From an uncultured Prevotellaceae bacterium (GTDB lineage Bacteria > Bacteroidota > Bacteroidia > Bacteroidales > Muribaculaceae): a stretch of 64,000 nucleotides of DNA. Positions within the stretch are counted from its first letter, which is position 1; every line of letters begins with the position of its first letter. Made by a program: the position numbers and the translations under genes. Where the stretch lies: positions 1-64,000 of the forward strand of contig CAMHNO010000006.1 of the NCBI GenBank assembly GCA_946186575.1, in the 5' to 3' direction. This document shows positions 34,374 to 43,473 of this stretch, piece after piece. A model generated the notes under the pieces. It worked only from the letters and a program-made list of their open reading frames with translations. It was not told the origin of the DNA and made no database searches.

Positions 34374-35060
34374 TTACTGATACCTGACGATGTCGAATCC
34401 CATGCGCACTCCGTCGAAGTTCTTGCTCAGCTCGCCAATGGTGGAGAGGGTGCTGTTGCCGGTGAGCTTGGTGATGGTTTGAAGCACATTGAGAAGTTTT
34501 TTCGACTCCATAGTAATCGACAGTCCGCTCGTGGTGCGTGTTACATAGGTTGGAATTGTGAAGAGCATGGTCTTGAGGTTGAGCTTGCTGTCGTTAGGAT
34601 TGAAGGTGTAGGTGCCGCTCAAGGGGATGTTTCTGATTCTTGCCTCGAACTGTCCGTTTTCGGCAAAAGTGAAATAGGTGTTGTTGTTGGCAATGCCCAG
34701 TGAGCCGTAGACCGAGTTGAGCTTCTGCTTCACTTGTGTGGCAGCTACCGAGCCGCCAGCCTTGGCAAGAAGATTCTCGCTTGTGAAAGCGCAGCCTGGT
34801 TCGCTGTAGACCCAAGTGCCTATCAGTGAAGACTGGTCAAGCTTCACGTGCCCAATCACCATGTCGAGAAGTCCCTCGGCAGTGTTAGCGTTAAACACCC
34901 CGCCAAGCACTCCGCCGAGCACGTTGCCTAATCCGCCTCCCGTTGACGTGCCGTTTCCTGTGCCCATGACATTGCCCAGCATGCCCATGCCTTGCGTGCC
35001 GCATCCAGTCAAGCCTATCGAAATGGCAAGAATTGCAGTGTAGATAGTTTTTCTAAACAT
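34374..35060 (-). CDS. DUF4923 family lipoprotein (copy B)
   Basis: 228 residues. The signal peptide ends in the lipobox LTGC (Cys20). A Gly-rich low-complexity stretch (residues 21-58, MGMLGNVMGTGNGTSTGGG...) is followed by the DUF4923 domain: LIGTWVYSEPGCAFTSENLLAKAGGSVAATQVKQKL, then beta-strands LSGTYTFNPNDSKLNLKTML, and the C-terminal GELSKNFDGVRMGFDIVRYQ. It is about 55% similar by eye to the gene immediately upstream (35131-35868), so a tandem duplication. DUF4923 is a Bacteroidetes family without known function. Confidence 0.88.
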   Translation of the reverse strand: MFRKTIYTAILAISIGLTGCGTQGMGMLGNVMGTGNGTSTGGGLGNVLGGVLGGVFNANTAEGLLDMVIGHVKLDQSSLIGTWVYSEPGCAFTSENLLAKAGGSVAATQVKQKLNSVYGSLGIANNNTYFTFAENGQFEARIRNIPLSGTYTFNPNDSKLNLKTMLFTIPTYVTRTTSGLSITMESKKLLNVLQTITKLTGNSTLSTIGELSKNFDGVRMGFDIVRYQ

Positions 35061-35130
35061 AATATTTCAAATATTTTTCAATTAAACCGAAATTTACTTG
35101 GATGGTTGTTAGAATTAACCGCTCAGGGGG

Positions 35131-35868
35131 TTACCTCTGAACCACCTTGGCCATGTCAAATCCCATGCGCACACCATTAAGGCTCTTGCCCATGTTGCCT
35201 ATTGCATTGATGCTGCTGTTGGTTTTTGATGAATTGAGGGCTTTGAGCATGTTGATGAGCATATTCGCCTCCATGGTGATTGACATGCCATTGTCGGAGC
35301 TTGAAATAAATGCAGGGATAGTGCCCGCAGTAGTCTTGAGGTTCAGACTTCCTGTGCTGGGATTCAGGGTGTAGGTTCCCTTCATGGGCAGCCCATTGAG
35401 ATAGGCCTCGAAATTGCCGTTGCTGTCGAATGCGAAGCCGGTGTTGTTGTTCTTGATGCCAATTGAATTGTAGGCCTGAGCGAGTTTGTCCATAACTTGG
35501 CTGGCAGCTGCCGTGCCTCCGGCCTGGGCAAGAAGATTCTTGCTTGTGAAAGCAACGCCTGGGCGAGCATAAACCCAAGTGCCTGCCAGCTGCGACTGTT
35601 CAACCCTTGTGGAGCCAATAACAGCATTGGCCTGGTTGGTAACTGTGTTGTCGGTGAGAGCGCTTCCGAAGATAGAGCCTAACCCACCGCCCGAACTTGC
35701 CATGCCGCCCAGTACGCTTCCGAGCACGCTTCCTAAAACGCTGGAACTTGTGCCTGTTGTAGTGCCTGCGCCACCAAAAATGTTGCCAAGCAACCCGCCT
35801 GAGCTAACGCATCCTGTTAATCCAATAGATAAAGCTAATGCTGCAGTGTAAAGAGTTTTTCTAATCAT
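35131..35868 (-). CDS. DUF4923 family lipoprotein (copy A)
   Basis: 245 residues, upstream paralogue of the previous gene, with a 70-bp gap between them and the same orientation. The lipobox is LTGC (Cys20), followed by a Gly/Ser-rich spacer of about 50 residues (GGLLGNIFGGAGTTTG...). The DUF4923 domain starts at QLAGTWVYARPGVAFTSKNLLAQAGG and ends GKSLNGVRMGFDMAKVVQR. A minus-strand -7-like TATTTTTG lies at 35916-35923. The shared core and differing spacers suggest an old tandem duplication. Confidence 0.88.
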   Translation of the reverse strand: MIRKTLYTAALALSIGLTGCVSSGGLLGNIFGGAGTTTGTSSSVLGSVLGSVLGGMASSGGGLGSIFGSALTDNTVTNQANAVIGSTRVEQSQLAGTWVYARPGVAFTSKNLLAQAGGTAAASQVMDKLAQAYNSIGIKNNNTGFAFDSNGNFEAYLNGLPMKGTYTLNPSTGSLNLKTTAGTIPAFISSSDNGMSITMEANMLINMLKALNSSKTNSSINAIGNMGKSLNGVRMGFDMAKVVQR

Positions 35869-36040
35869 AGTATTGATATGTTTTTAAAATTAATAATAAA
35901 AATCATTATTCACTGCAAAAATAATAAAAAATCTTCTAAAACAAGTAATTCTGTAGATTTTATGTGAATACTAACCAGCAACCCCCAAAAAAATCACAAT
36001 AAAAAACTTGATTCATGCTTATTCTCTCGGAAAAAAGTTG

Positions 36041-36048
36041 TAATTTTG
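36041..36048 (+). promoter_or_regulatory. -7 promoter element of the TonB receptor operon
   Basis: TAATTTTG, 103 bp before the start codon at 36151. A well-spaced -33 is not seen, so this is a tentative call. Confidence 0.35.
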
Positions 36049-36150
36049 AAAACTCTATATTTAAATATTTAATCAATACAGATATTATTAACCTTTTTTT
36101 TGTTAATATCGTTAATTGAAAAAACTAACATAATTAATCAAATACTATTT

Positions 36151-38901
36151 ATGAGACTTAAACTTTTTTTGCTTCTTTCGCTCTTTTTGAGCCTCAACGT
36201 GTGGGCTCAAACGGGGATCAGGGGCGTCGTGGTGGACTCGCGCACCAGTGTGCCTGTTGTGGGAGCTACTGTTCTGCTCGACGAGCAGGGAGTGAGCGCC
36301 ATCACAGGTCCGAGTGGTGACTTCGTCATCACCGACGCTAAACCAGGTAATGACAAGCTCATGATTTTCAACTACGGATATCGTGACCTGATCATGGATG
36401 TCATGATTCTTAACGGAATTGACGACCTGGGAATCATCAAGCTTGAACCTGCCGGGGCATCGACCGACACCGAGAACGATGCTGCAAGCGACATTATCCT
36501 CACCGAGTCGCAACTCGAGGACGAGGAGGGCAACTCGCAGCAGGTGGGAGCCTTGACTGGGGCTACCGACAACCCCTACTACAAGGCTACAAACTACAAC
36601 TTCAGTACAATGCGATTCCGCATTCGTGGTTACAACAATGAGTACAGCCAGACCTACATTAATGGCATCAACTTCAACGATGCTGCTCGCGGCCGATTCA
36701 ATTACTCGATGATTGGAGGAATGAACCAGGCTTTCAAGAGCCGCAGCGTGGGGTATGCCACCGAAGCAACGAACTTTGGCTTTGGCGATATTGGCGGTGC
36801 AACCAACATCTTCACATACGCTAAGGACTATGCTCCTGGCTTCAGAGGAAGCGTGGCCTACACTAACAGCAACTACCGCTGGCGTGGCATGGTGACCTAC
36901 AGCACTGGCTTGAACCAGCATGGCTGGGCGCTGACGCTGAGTGCAATTGCCCGCTATGCGGGAGAAGGCATTATTCCTGGCTCCTTCTACAACAGCTGGG
37001 GAGCTTTCATGTCGCTGCAGAAGGTGATTAACCAGCATCACTCGGTGTCGCTCACCCTGTTTGGAGCGCCCACTAAGCGTGCCAGCAACTCGGCAACCTT
37101 CGACGAGGCCTACAAACTTGCTGGAACCAACCTCTACAACACCAACTGGGGCTGGCAAGAGGGCAAGAAGCGCAATGCAAGGGTGGTTGAGTCGTTCGAC
37201 CCAACAGCCATTCTGAGCTGGATTTGGACACCTAAGACAGGAACCACTCTCACTACTGGCCTGGCCTTCCACAAGTCGTTCTACGCCACGAGCGCACTCA
37301 ACTGGTACAACTCGCGCGACCCTCGTCCCGACTACTACCGCTACCTGCCATCGTATTATGCCACCACCAGTCCCGAGACTGCCGAGCTCTTCGAGGACGA
37401 ATGGCTCAACATGGAGGAGAAGCGACAGCTCAACTGGGACAAGCTCTACCAAACTAACTATCTGAACAACTACGAGTTTGAGCAAGGTGGTGAAGACAAG
37501 GGTTCGAGCTATGTGATTGAGAAGCGCCACAGCAACCAGTTTAACTGGATACTGAGCACCAACCTCAACAAACGCATCAATTCCACACTGTCGCTGCAAG
37601 GTGGCGCGAGTGCCAACTACAGCCGCTCGTCCTACTTCAAGACCATGAAGGACCTGCTGGGCGGGCGTTACTGGCTCGACGTTGACCAGTATGCCGAGCG
37701 CGACTTCCCGGGCGATGCCGAGATGCTTCAGAACGACCTTGAGAATCCTAACCGCCGCATCCTTGAGGGTGACCGCTTTGGTTATGACTACAACATCAAC
37801 TCAATCACAGGCCGACTCTGGATTCAGAATGTAATAAACCTTAGCAAGTTTGACTTTAACTATGGTGCTCAAGTGAGCGCTACATCGTTCCAGCGCGACG
37901 GCAAGATGCGCAACGGACGTGCCCCCGAGAACTCGCTGGGCAAGGGCGAGAGCCACAGCTTCATCAACTTTGCCGTTAAGGGTGGCATGATCTACAAGAT
38001 TGACGGTCGCAACAACATTCAGCTGCATGCCTACTATGGCACACGAGCTCCACAATATAATAACGCTTACATCTCGCCCCGCATCAAGGACGACGTGATT
38101 GCCAACCTCAAGAACGAGCGCGTGCTCTCGGGCGACATAGGCTATGTGTGGAACTACCGCAGGTTCATGGGTTCGATCACTGGTTTCTGGACCGAGTTCT
38201 GGGATGCGACCGAGAGAACCTCGTTCTACGACGACTACAACAGCACGTTTGTAAACTACGCACTCACTGGCGTGCGCAAGGAGCACAAGGGTGTTGAGAT
38301 TGGGGCGGCCTACAAGATCACTCCATCGCTCACCGTTAACGCTGCTGCCACAATAGCACGCTACCAGTATAAGAACCGCCCACTGGGCACTCGCAGCTTT
38401 GAGAACGGCTCGGTGGCCGATGTCACTCAGACGGTTTACCTCAAGAACTTCTATGTGAGCGGCACTCCTCAAGAGGCTTACAGCTTAGGATTCAACTGGA
38501 GCGCTCCCAACATGTGGTTCTTCGAAATTAATGGTGTGTGGATGAATCGCTCTTATGTTGACCTTTCGCCCATCCGCCACGAGGTGCTGCCTGAGCTCTA
38601 CACCAAGGCTTCGAGCGAGCAAGAGCTCATCCAGATGATGCAAGACATTGGCAAGCAAGAGAAACTCAACGAGGCGTTGATTATCAACATGAGCATTGGC
38701 AAGGTGATTTATCTGAGCCGCTCTGCGTCGCTCAACCTCAACCTGAGCCTGAACAACCTGCTCAACAACACCAACATCCAGACCGGTGGTTACCAGCAGG
38801 GACGATTTGACTACAAGAACTACACCACAGCCAAGTTCCCTAACAAGTACTACTATGCTCAAGGATTCCGCATGTATCTTAATGTGGGTGTGAGATTCTA
38901 A
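36151..38901 (+). CDS. TonB-dependent outer-membrane receptor
   Basis: 916 residues from ATG 36151 (MRLKLFLLLSLFLSLNVWAQ signal peptide). A carboxypeptidase-regulatory-like domain comes first (TGIRGVVVDSRTSVPVVGATVLLDEQG, about 21-100). A plug-like region follows (YNFSTMRFRIRGYNNEYSQTYINGINFND), and then a long barrel with repeated aromatic strands, ending in MYLNVGVRF with C-terminal Phe. No SusD is adjacent. Instead the next gene is a DUF5689 lipoprotein, so this is a non-canonical receptor/lipoprotein pair importing an unknown substrate (inference). Confidence 0.93.
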   Translation: MRLKLFLLLSLFLSLNVWAQTGIRGVVVDSRTSVPVVGATVLLDEQGVSAITGPSGDFVITDAKPGNDKLMIFNYGYRDLIMDVMILNGIDDLGIIKLEPAGASTDTENDAASDIILTESQLEDEEGNSQQVGALTGATDNPYYKATNYNFSTMRFRIRGYNNEYSQTYINGINFNDAARGRFNYSMIGGMNQAFKSRSVGYATEATNFGFGDIGGATNIFTYAKDYAPGFRGSVAYTNSNYRWRGMVTYSTGLNQHGWALTLSAIARYAGEGIIPGSFYNSWGAFMSLQKVINQHHSVSLTLFGAPTKRASNSATFDEAYKLAGTNLYNTNWGWQEGKKRNARVVESFDPTAILSWIWTPKTGTTLTTGLAFHKSFYATSALNWYNSRDPRPDYYRYLPSYYATTSPETAELFEDEWLNMEEKRQLNWDKLYQTNYLNNYEFEQGGEDKGSSYVIEKRHSNQFNWILSTNLNKRINSTLSLQGGASANYSRSSYFKTMKDLLGGRYWLDVDQYAERDFPGDAEMLQNDLENPNRRILEGDRFGYDYNINSITGRLWIQNVINLSKFDFNYGAQVSATSFQRDGKMRNGRAPENSLGKGESHSFINFAVKGGMIYKIDGRNNIQLHAYYGTRAPQYNNAYISPRIKDDVIANLKNERVLSGDIGYVWNYRRFMGSITGFWTEFWDATERTSFYDDYNSTFVNYALTGVRKEHKGVEIGAAYKITPSLTVNAAATIARYQYKNRPLGTRSFENGSVADVTQTVYLKNFYVSGTPQEAYSLGFNWSAPNMWFFEINGVWMNRSYVDLSPIRHEVLPELYTKASSEQELIQMMQDIGKQEKLNEALIINMSIGKVIYLSRSASLNLNLSLNNLLNNTNIQTGGYQQGRFDYKNYTTAKFPNKYYYAQGFRMYLNVGVRF

Positions 38902-38941
38902 CATTTTTATATAGCATTAATCAAACTACAAAATATACACT

Positions 38942-41221
38942 ATGAAACGTTTTAATTTATTCCTTAATGCATTGTTGCTCATGATTGTGGCAGTGGGATG
39001 TAACGAAGAGTTCGACACGCCTCCCATGGTGGTTCCACATGCCGAGCATCAGGCAAACATGACTATTGCCGAATTTAAGGCAAAATACTGGCAGGATGGT
39101 CGCAACTTCATCGACACCTGCAAGGAAGACACCTACATTCATGGCTGGGTGACCAGTAGCGATGAGGAGGGCAACATCTACAAGTACCTCTACATCCAGG
39201 ACGAGACTGCCGGCATTGGCATCTCGATTGATGCTAACAGCATCTACAATACCTATCGTGTGGGTCAGGAAATCGTTATCAGCATGAAGGATTTCTGGAT
39301 TGGCAAGTACAATGGTCAGTACCTCATTGGCAAACCTGAGTGGTATGCAGCCCAGAGCGTGTGGGAGGCTGGCCGCATGACGCTCGATCAGTTTAACGAG
39401 CACACCGAGCTCAACGGACTGCCTAATGTTGACAAAATTGCTCCCGTCGAGGTGAAAATCAGCGATGTGATAGGGCACAGCGACCGCGAAACTCAGCTCA
39501 AGTATCAAGGACAATTCGTCATCATCCGCGACGTGGAGTGGGAAGCTGCCGACGGCTCCACTACCTACAGTGAAAGTGCTGCTTCGACCACCCGCAACAT
39601 CAAGGATGAGGACGGCAACACACTGGGTGTGAACAACAGCAACTATGCCAACTTCCGTGGCGAGAAGCTCCCTGTGGGCAAAGGCGATGTGCAAGGTATT
39701 CTGTACATGACTGGCGACGACAAGTGGGCCATGTATCTGCGCGACACTCGCGACTGCATTGGGTTCTCTAACGACACTAAGGGCTATCCCAACGACCCCT
39801 GGACTGTGACCGAGGCCATCGAGCTTCAGAATCAGGGCAAGAAAGGCTGGGTTGAGGGTTACATTGTGGGCGCTGTGGCTCCTGGCGTGACACAGGTGAC
39901 AAGCAATAGCGACATCGAGTGGACTGCTCCCACCACGCTCGACAACACACTGGTGTTTGCCGCAAGCCCCGACGAGCGCGACTACACCAAGTGTATAGCG
40001 GTGGCTCTGCCACAAGGCTCAAGCTTCCGTCGCGACGCCAGCTTGGCATCATATCCTGAGCTGCTGGGCACTAAGATTCTGGTTAAGGGTACGCTTGCCA
40101 CATTCATGGAGATGCCTGGTATTACCGACAACACCGGTTCGACCGACGAGTACAAGCTCACCGTGTTGACCGGAGGCGTGACCGAGCTCTATGAGGACTT
40201 TGAGAGCTGCACCAAGAATGGTCCCATGCCAAGCGGCTGGAAACTCGTCAGAAGCAAGGGCGACAAGGACTGGTACATCGATGAGTTTGACAGCAACTTA
40301 TATGCTACTGTCACTGGCTACACCAGCAAGCAACCACCATTGGAGTCATGGCTCATCACTCCAGCTCTCGACATCAAGAACGCTGGCCGCAAGGAGTTCA
40401 GCTTCATGTCGAAGGTGCGCTACTATCGTGGCACCGATCCTGTTGAGGTTTACCTGATGTCGACCAACGATCCCGCTACTGCCGAGCTCGTGAAACTTGA
40501 CCCCGTGCTTGCAACTGCAGCAACAGGAGGCCAGAGCGACTTTGTTAGCTCCGGAACCATCGATCTGAGTCAGTTCAACGGCACTTATTGCATTGGCTTC
40601 CGTTACACCAGCGAAGCTCAAGACAACTACACCACATGGCAAATCGACAACTTCAAGTTTGGTGGCAAGGCTCTGCTGCAAACCATTGATGACTTCGAGA
40701 CTATGAATGGTGGTAATACCACATCTCAAACTTCATTCATCACGCTTGAGTCTACCAAAGGTTGGAGCGCCACCAATGCAGGACTGCTGCGTGGTGGCCC
40801 CAGCGATGCGCCTCCCACCTACGCTTGCATCGGCAAGAAGGCCGACGGTAGCGACGGGTGGGCCTACGCTGTTCACCTGAACGGTAACATCAACTCCACA
40901 GGCAGGCTCATCTCGCCAGCATTCCCCAATGGTGTGAAGACCCTCACACTGAACTATGCTTACCTGCTGAGCGAGTCGAAGGGTGTGAAATTCTATGTGT
41001 TCTTCTTCTATAGCGATCCACGCAGTAGCATGGCACAGAATCCATGTCTGTCGTTCACTGTCGACAACGCCAATGCACAGCAAAAGACGGCTTACACCGA
41101 GACCTTCGATGTGAACCTACAAGGCCCTTGCTACATGGAAATCATTCCAGCAAGCCAGTCGAATATGGCCAGCAACAAGGACCGCTTCGCCGTTTGGAAC
41201 ATCATGTGGGAACCAATGTGA
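38942..41221 (+). CDS. DUF5689/choice-of-anchor J surface lipoprotein
   Basis: A 759-residue lipoprotein, Cys20 in AVGC. The N-terminal domain (about 35-275) has FKAKYWQDG...IHGWVTSSDEEGNIYKYLYIQDETAGIGISID, an OB-fold-like DUF5689. A second OB-like module (about 280-400) has VTEAIELQNQGKKGWVEGYIVGAV, as in DUF6359. From about 413, YEDFESCTKNGPMPSGWKL and DFETMNGGNTTSQTSFI suggest two choice-of-anchor J-type beta-sandwich modules. It begins 40 bp after the TonB receptor stop and is probably its surface partner, possibly for ligand capture (inference). Confidence 0.85.
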   Translation: MKRFNLFLNALLLMIVAVGCNEEFDTPPMVVPHAEHQANMTIAEFKAKYWQDGRNFIDTCKEDTYIHGWVTSSDEEGNIYKYLYIQDETAGIGISIDANSIYNTYRVGQEIVISMKDFWIGKYNGQYLIGKPEWYAAQSVWEAGRMTLDQFNEHTELNGLPNVDKIAPVEVKISDVIGHSDRETQLKYQGQFVIIRDVEWEAADGSTTYSESAASTTRNIKDEDGNTLGVNNSNYANFRGEKLPVGKGDVQGILYMTGDDKWAMYLRDTRDCIGFSNDTKGYPNDPWTVTEAIELQNQGKKGWVEGYIVGAVAPGVTQVTSNSDIEWTAPTTLDNTLVFAASPDERDYTKCIAVALPQGSSFRRDASLASYPELLGTKILVKGTLATFMEMPGITDNTGSTDEYKLTVLTGGVTELYEDFESCTKNGPMPSGWKLVRSKGDKDWYIDEFDSNLYATVTGYTSKQPPLESWLITPALDIKNAGRKEFSFMSKVRYYRGTDPVEVYLMSTNDPATAELVKLDPVLATAATGGQSDFVSSGTIDLSQFNGTYCIGFRYTSEAQDNYTTWQIDNFKFGGKALLQTIDDFETMNGGNTTSQTSFITLESTKGWSATNAGLLRGGPSDAPPTYACIGKKADGSDGWAYAVHLNGNINSTGRLISPAFPNGVKTLTLNYAYLLSESKGVKFYVFFFYSDPRSSMAQNPCLSFTVDNANAQQKTAYTETFDVNLQGPCYMEIIPASQSNMASNKDRFAVWNIMWEPM

Positions 41222-41248
41222 TTAGGAAGGTAACTCACATCGGTGAGC

Positions 41249-41300
41249 ATTAACAAGAAGTCCCTCTGTCGCACATGCGGCAGAGGGACTTCTTGTTAAT
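41249..41300. terminator. Bidirectional terminator with 20-bp perfect stem
   Basis: ATTAACAAGAAGTCCCTCTG at 41249-41268 is exactly reverse-complemented at 41281-41300, and the loop itself can pair (CGCA/TGCG). It lies between the convergent DUF5689 and nrdG genes. Confidence 0.85.
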
Positions 41301-41344
41301 GAATGATATTATAGGGTTCTTGAGGGTGGGCTCACGGCGTGGCA

Positions 41345-41836
41345 TCAGTCGTGCCACAGTGTGAGCGTGCCGTGGGCTATGGTCTCTTTCACGTCGATCA
41401 GGCGCTGGTTGTTGCTGCCGCGAAAGCGCAGCTTGGTGTTGCGTTGGTCGAGAATGAAAGGGCTGTCGACGAGCACGTCGATGTTGCGCATCACTGCCAT
41501 GAGCGACGGGTTGCGCTCGATGGCTTCCCAAGTGTAGCCAGTGTAGCACCAGATGTTGTAGCCCAGCTCGCGCTTGATGCGGCTGGTGAGCTTTTCGAGC
41601 TCGACGGGCTGCGCCAGTGGGTCGCCACCCGAGAAGGTGACCGGAGCCTCGTTGTAGGCTATCACCTCCATGAGTTCGTCGAGTGTGCGCTGCTCTCCAC
41701 CACTCATGCTCCACGACTCGGGGTTGTGGCAGCCAGGGCAGTGATGGCTGCATCCGGCGAGATAGATCGAGGTGCGCAACCCCGGTCCATCCACGCTGGT
41801 GCCTTCTACTATGTGTAAAACTCGCAATTTGTCCAT
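41345..41836 (-). CDS. nrdG: Anaerobic ribonucleotide reductase activating protein
   Basis: A 163-residue radical SAM activase that installs the glycyl radical on NrdD. The cluster motif is CSHHCPGC (C-x3-C-x2-C) at about residues 29-36, followed by NPESWSMSGG. A conserved VTFSGGDPLAQP (SAM-binding GGD/E-P) lies at about 67-78. Length matches NrdG. Its partner nrdD is upstream on the same strand, but a 1.4-kb BspA-like gene separates them; in most Bacteroidales the two are adjacent (general knowledge). A short heptamer array sits just upstream of the start codon. Confidence 0.96.
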   Translation of the reverse strand: MDKLRVLHIVEGTSVDGPGLRTSIYLAGCSHHCPGCHNPESWSMSGGEQRTLDELMEVIAYNEAPVTFSGGDPLAQPVELEKLTSRIKRELGYNIWCYTGYTWEAIERNPSLMAVMRNIDVLVDSPFILDQRNTKLRFRGSNNQRLIDVKETIAHGTLTLWHD

Positions 41837-41846
41837 GAGAGAGCAA

Positions 41847-41874
41847 GTGTTAAGTAGTGAGTGTTATGTAGTAA
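41847..41874. repeat. Four heptamers upstream of nrdG
   Basis: In-phase units GTGTTAA, GTAGTGA, GTGTTAT, GTAGTAA, starting 10 bp from the nrdG start codon on the 5' side. The period is seven, as in other arrays here; the units alternate as a 14-mer pair. Confidence 0.7.
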
Positions 41875-41904
41875 TGCAATGGCAGTTGTGCCCTGCGGGC
41901 AAAA

Positions 41905-41948
41905 TGTCCTCAAAAGAACCGTCCCTTTGAGGACACCTTTGAGGACAC
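41905..41948. repeat. Hairpin repeat, copy 1 (right flank of BspA-like gene 3' end)
   Basis: TGTCCTCAAA (41905-41914), an 11-nt loop AGAACCGTCCC, and TTTGAGGACA (41926-41935), then a second CTTTGAGGACAC. The stem is a perfect 10 bp. It stops two bases before the BspA-like stop codon (41951). A second copy in the same orientation is at 43401-43469. Confidence 0.85.
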
Positions 41949-41950
41949 GG

Positions 41951-43324
41951 TCAGCGTCTACGAGATCTACGGTTAGGTCTCTTGTTTTTTGTGTTGCCGC
42001 TACTATTCACCTTTACAATACCATCATAACCAAGGAATACCCTCTTCATTTCATCTTTATTGTCAGCAAGCCATTTCGGGACAGTGACATGAGTTAAGCC
42101 AGTGCAATTCACGAAGGCACCCTCACCAATCTCGGTCACAGAATTTGGAATCGTGACCTTAGTCAAGCCAGTGCAGTCAGAGAAGGCCCATTCTCCAATC
42201 TCAGTCACTGAATTTGGAATCGTGATCTGAGTCAAGCCACTGCAAGCACGAAAGGCGTCGTCTCCAATCTCAGTTACAGAATTGGGAATAACCGTGTTTT
42301 TACAACCTGCAATAAGAGTATTATTCTCAGTTTTAATAATTGCGTTGCAATTGTTTCTTGAGTCATAATTTGGATTGTCGCTTGCCACTGTAATTGAAGT
42401 TAAGTTGCAGCAACCAACGAATGCATTTTCACCGATAGTTGTCACAGAGTTAGGAATCGTTACCTGAGTCAAAGCACTGCAAAAAATGAGGGCTCCATCT
42501 CCAATCTTAGTCACGGAGTTGGGAATGTTTACTTGAGTCAAGCCACTGCAATCAGAGAAGGCATAGCTTCCAATCTCAGTCACGGAATTTGGAATCGTCA
42601 ACTCAGTCAAGCCACTGCAATCAGAGAAGGCATAGCTTCCAATCTCAGTCACGGAATTTGGAATCGTCAACTCAGTCAAGCCACTGCAATCAGAGAAGGC
42701 ATAGCTTCCAATCTCAGTCACGGAATTGGGAATCGTCAACTCAGTCAAGCCATTGCACCTCAAGAAGGCACAGTCTCCAATCACAGTCACGGAATTGGGA
42801 ATCGTCAACTCAGTCAAGCCACTGCACCCCCAGAAGACACAGCGTCCAATCGCAATCACGGAATTGGGAATAATAGTGTTTTTGCAACCTGCAACAAGAG
42901 TATTGGTTTCAGTTTCAATAATTGCATTACAATTATTTCTGGAGTCATATTTTGGGTTATCGTTCGCAACAGTAATTGAAGTCAAGCCACTGCAACCAGA
43001 GAAGGCAGATACTCCAATCTCAGTCACGGAATTGGGAATCGTCAACTCAGTCAAGCCACTGCAATCAGAGAAGGCATTATATCCAATCTTAGTCACGGAA
43101 TAAGTCTTATTATTATAAGTGACAATTGCGGGGATATTTAGTGAGCCTTTCACATCTTCGTTCCGCTTCACAGTCACGGTTTCAACAGTCACGGTTTCAT
43201 TGTCGTCGTTTATGGAATAGTTGATTCCGTTGGCTGTGAAGTTCTGGGCAGCTACATTTACGCAATATGTAACCAGCATAATGATGCATAACACTACGCC
43301 CTTATTGATTAATGAAGTTTTCAT
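41951..43324 (-). CDS. BspA-like leucine-rich-repeat exported protein
   Basis: 457 residues with a signal peptide (to about residue 27). The body is a run of 23-residue LRR_5/BspA units, consensus AFSDCSGLTELTIPNSVTEIG. Two interruptions carry the same longer insert (NNCNAI...NTLVAGCKNTIIPNSV), typical of this family. The tail is basic (NKRPNRRSRRR), with no recognisable sorting signal. Several units are identical at DNA level (42541-42740). BspA proteins bind fibronectin, mucins or other bacteria. The gene interrupts the nrdD-nrdG pair, carries its own promoter, and is framed by direct hairpin repeats, so it looks like an inserted cassette (inference). Confidence 0.9.
   Translation of the reverse strand: MKTSLINKGVVLCIIMLVTYCVNVAAQNFTANGINYSINDDNETVTVETVTVKRNEDVKGSLNIPAIVTYNNKTYSVTKIGYNAFSDCSGLTELTIPNSVTEIGVSAFSGCSGLTSITVANDNPKYDSRNNCNAIIETETNTLVAGCKNTIIPNSVIAIGRCVFWGCSGLTELTIPNSVTVIGDCAFLRCNGLTELTIPNSVTEIGSYAFSDCSGLTELTIPNSVTEIGSYAFSDCSGLTELTIPNSVTEIGSYAFSDCSGLTQVNIPNSVTKIGDGALIFCSALTQVTIPNSVTTIGENAFVGCCNLTSITVASDNPNYDSRNNCNAIIKTENNTLIAGCKNTVIPNSVTEIGDDAFRACSGLTQITIPNSVTEIGEWAFSDCTGLTKVTIPNSVTEIGEGAFVNCTGLTHVTVPKWLADNKDEMKRVFLGYDGIVKVNSSGNTKNKRPNRRSRRR
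42530..42740. repeat. Three near-identical 69-bp LRR-coding units
   Basis: The segment beginning TCAAGCCACTGCAATCAGAG recurs every 69 bp three times, each followed by AAGGCATAGCTTCCAATCTC. The neighbouring units on either side are less similar. One unit encodes one LRR, so unequal recombination would change repeat number without breaking the frame. Confidence 0.85.
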
Positions 43325-43352
43325 GTTTATAATGGTTTTGAATAAAACATCT

Positions 43353-43383
43353 CAAAAATAACAATTTATGGCTTAACTTCAAA
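43353..43383 (-). promoter_or_regulatory. Promoter for the BspA-like gene
   Basis: On the minus strand, TTTG (complement of 43380-43383), 19-bp spacer, TATTTTTG (complement of 43353-43360). It lies between the gene start and the flanking hairpin repeat, so it travels with the gene. Confidence 0.6.
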
Positions 43384-43400
43384 ATAAAAGTTGTTATTGG

Positions 43401-43469
43401 TGTCCTAAAAATGTCCTCAAAAGTGTCTTCAAAAGAACCGTCCCTTTGAGGACATCTCTTTGAGGACAC
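43401..43469. repeat. Hairpin repeat, copy 2 (5' side of BspA-like gene)
   Basis: Contains TGTCTTCAAAAGAACCGTCC (43424-43443) followed by CTTTGAGGACA, i.e. the same hairpin and the same loop orientation as copy 1, plus extra partial TGTCCT(C)AAAA units in front. Direct repeat with 41905-41948. Confidence 0.85.
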
Positions 43470-43473
43470 ACAC

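Noticed and set aside
36145..37599. A 484-codon minus-strand open frame opposite the TonB receptor
   Set aside because: Antisense shadow. Composition is typical of reversed codons, and the plus-strand gene has clear motifs.
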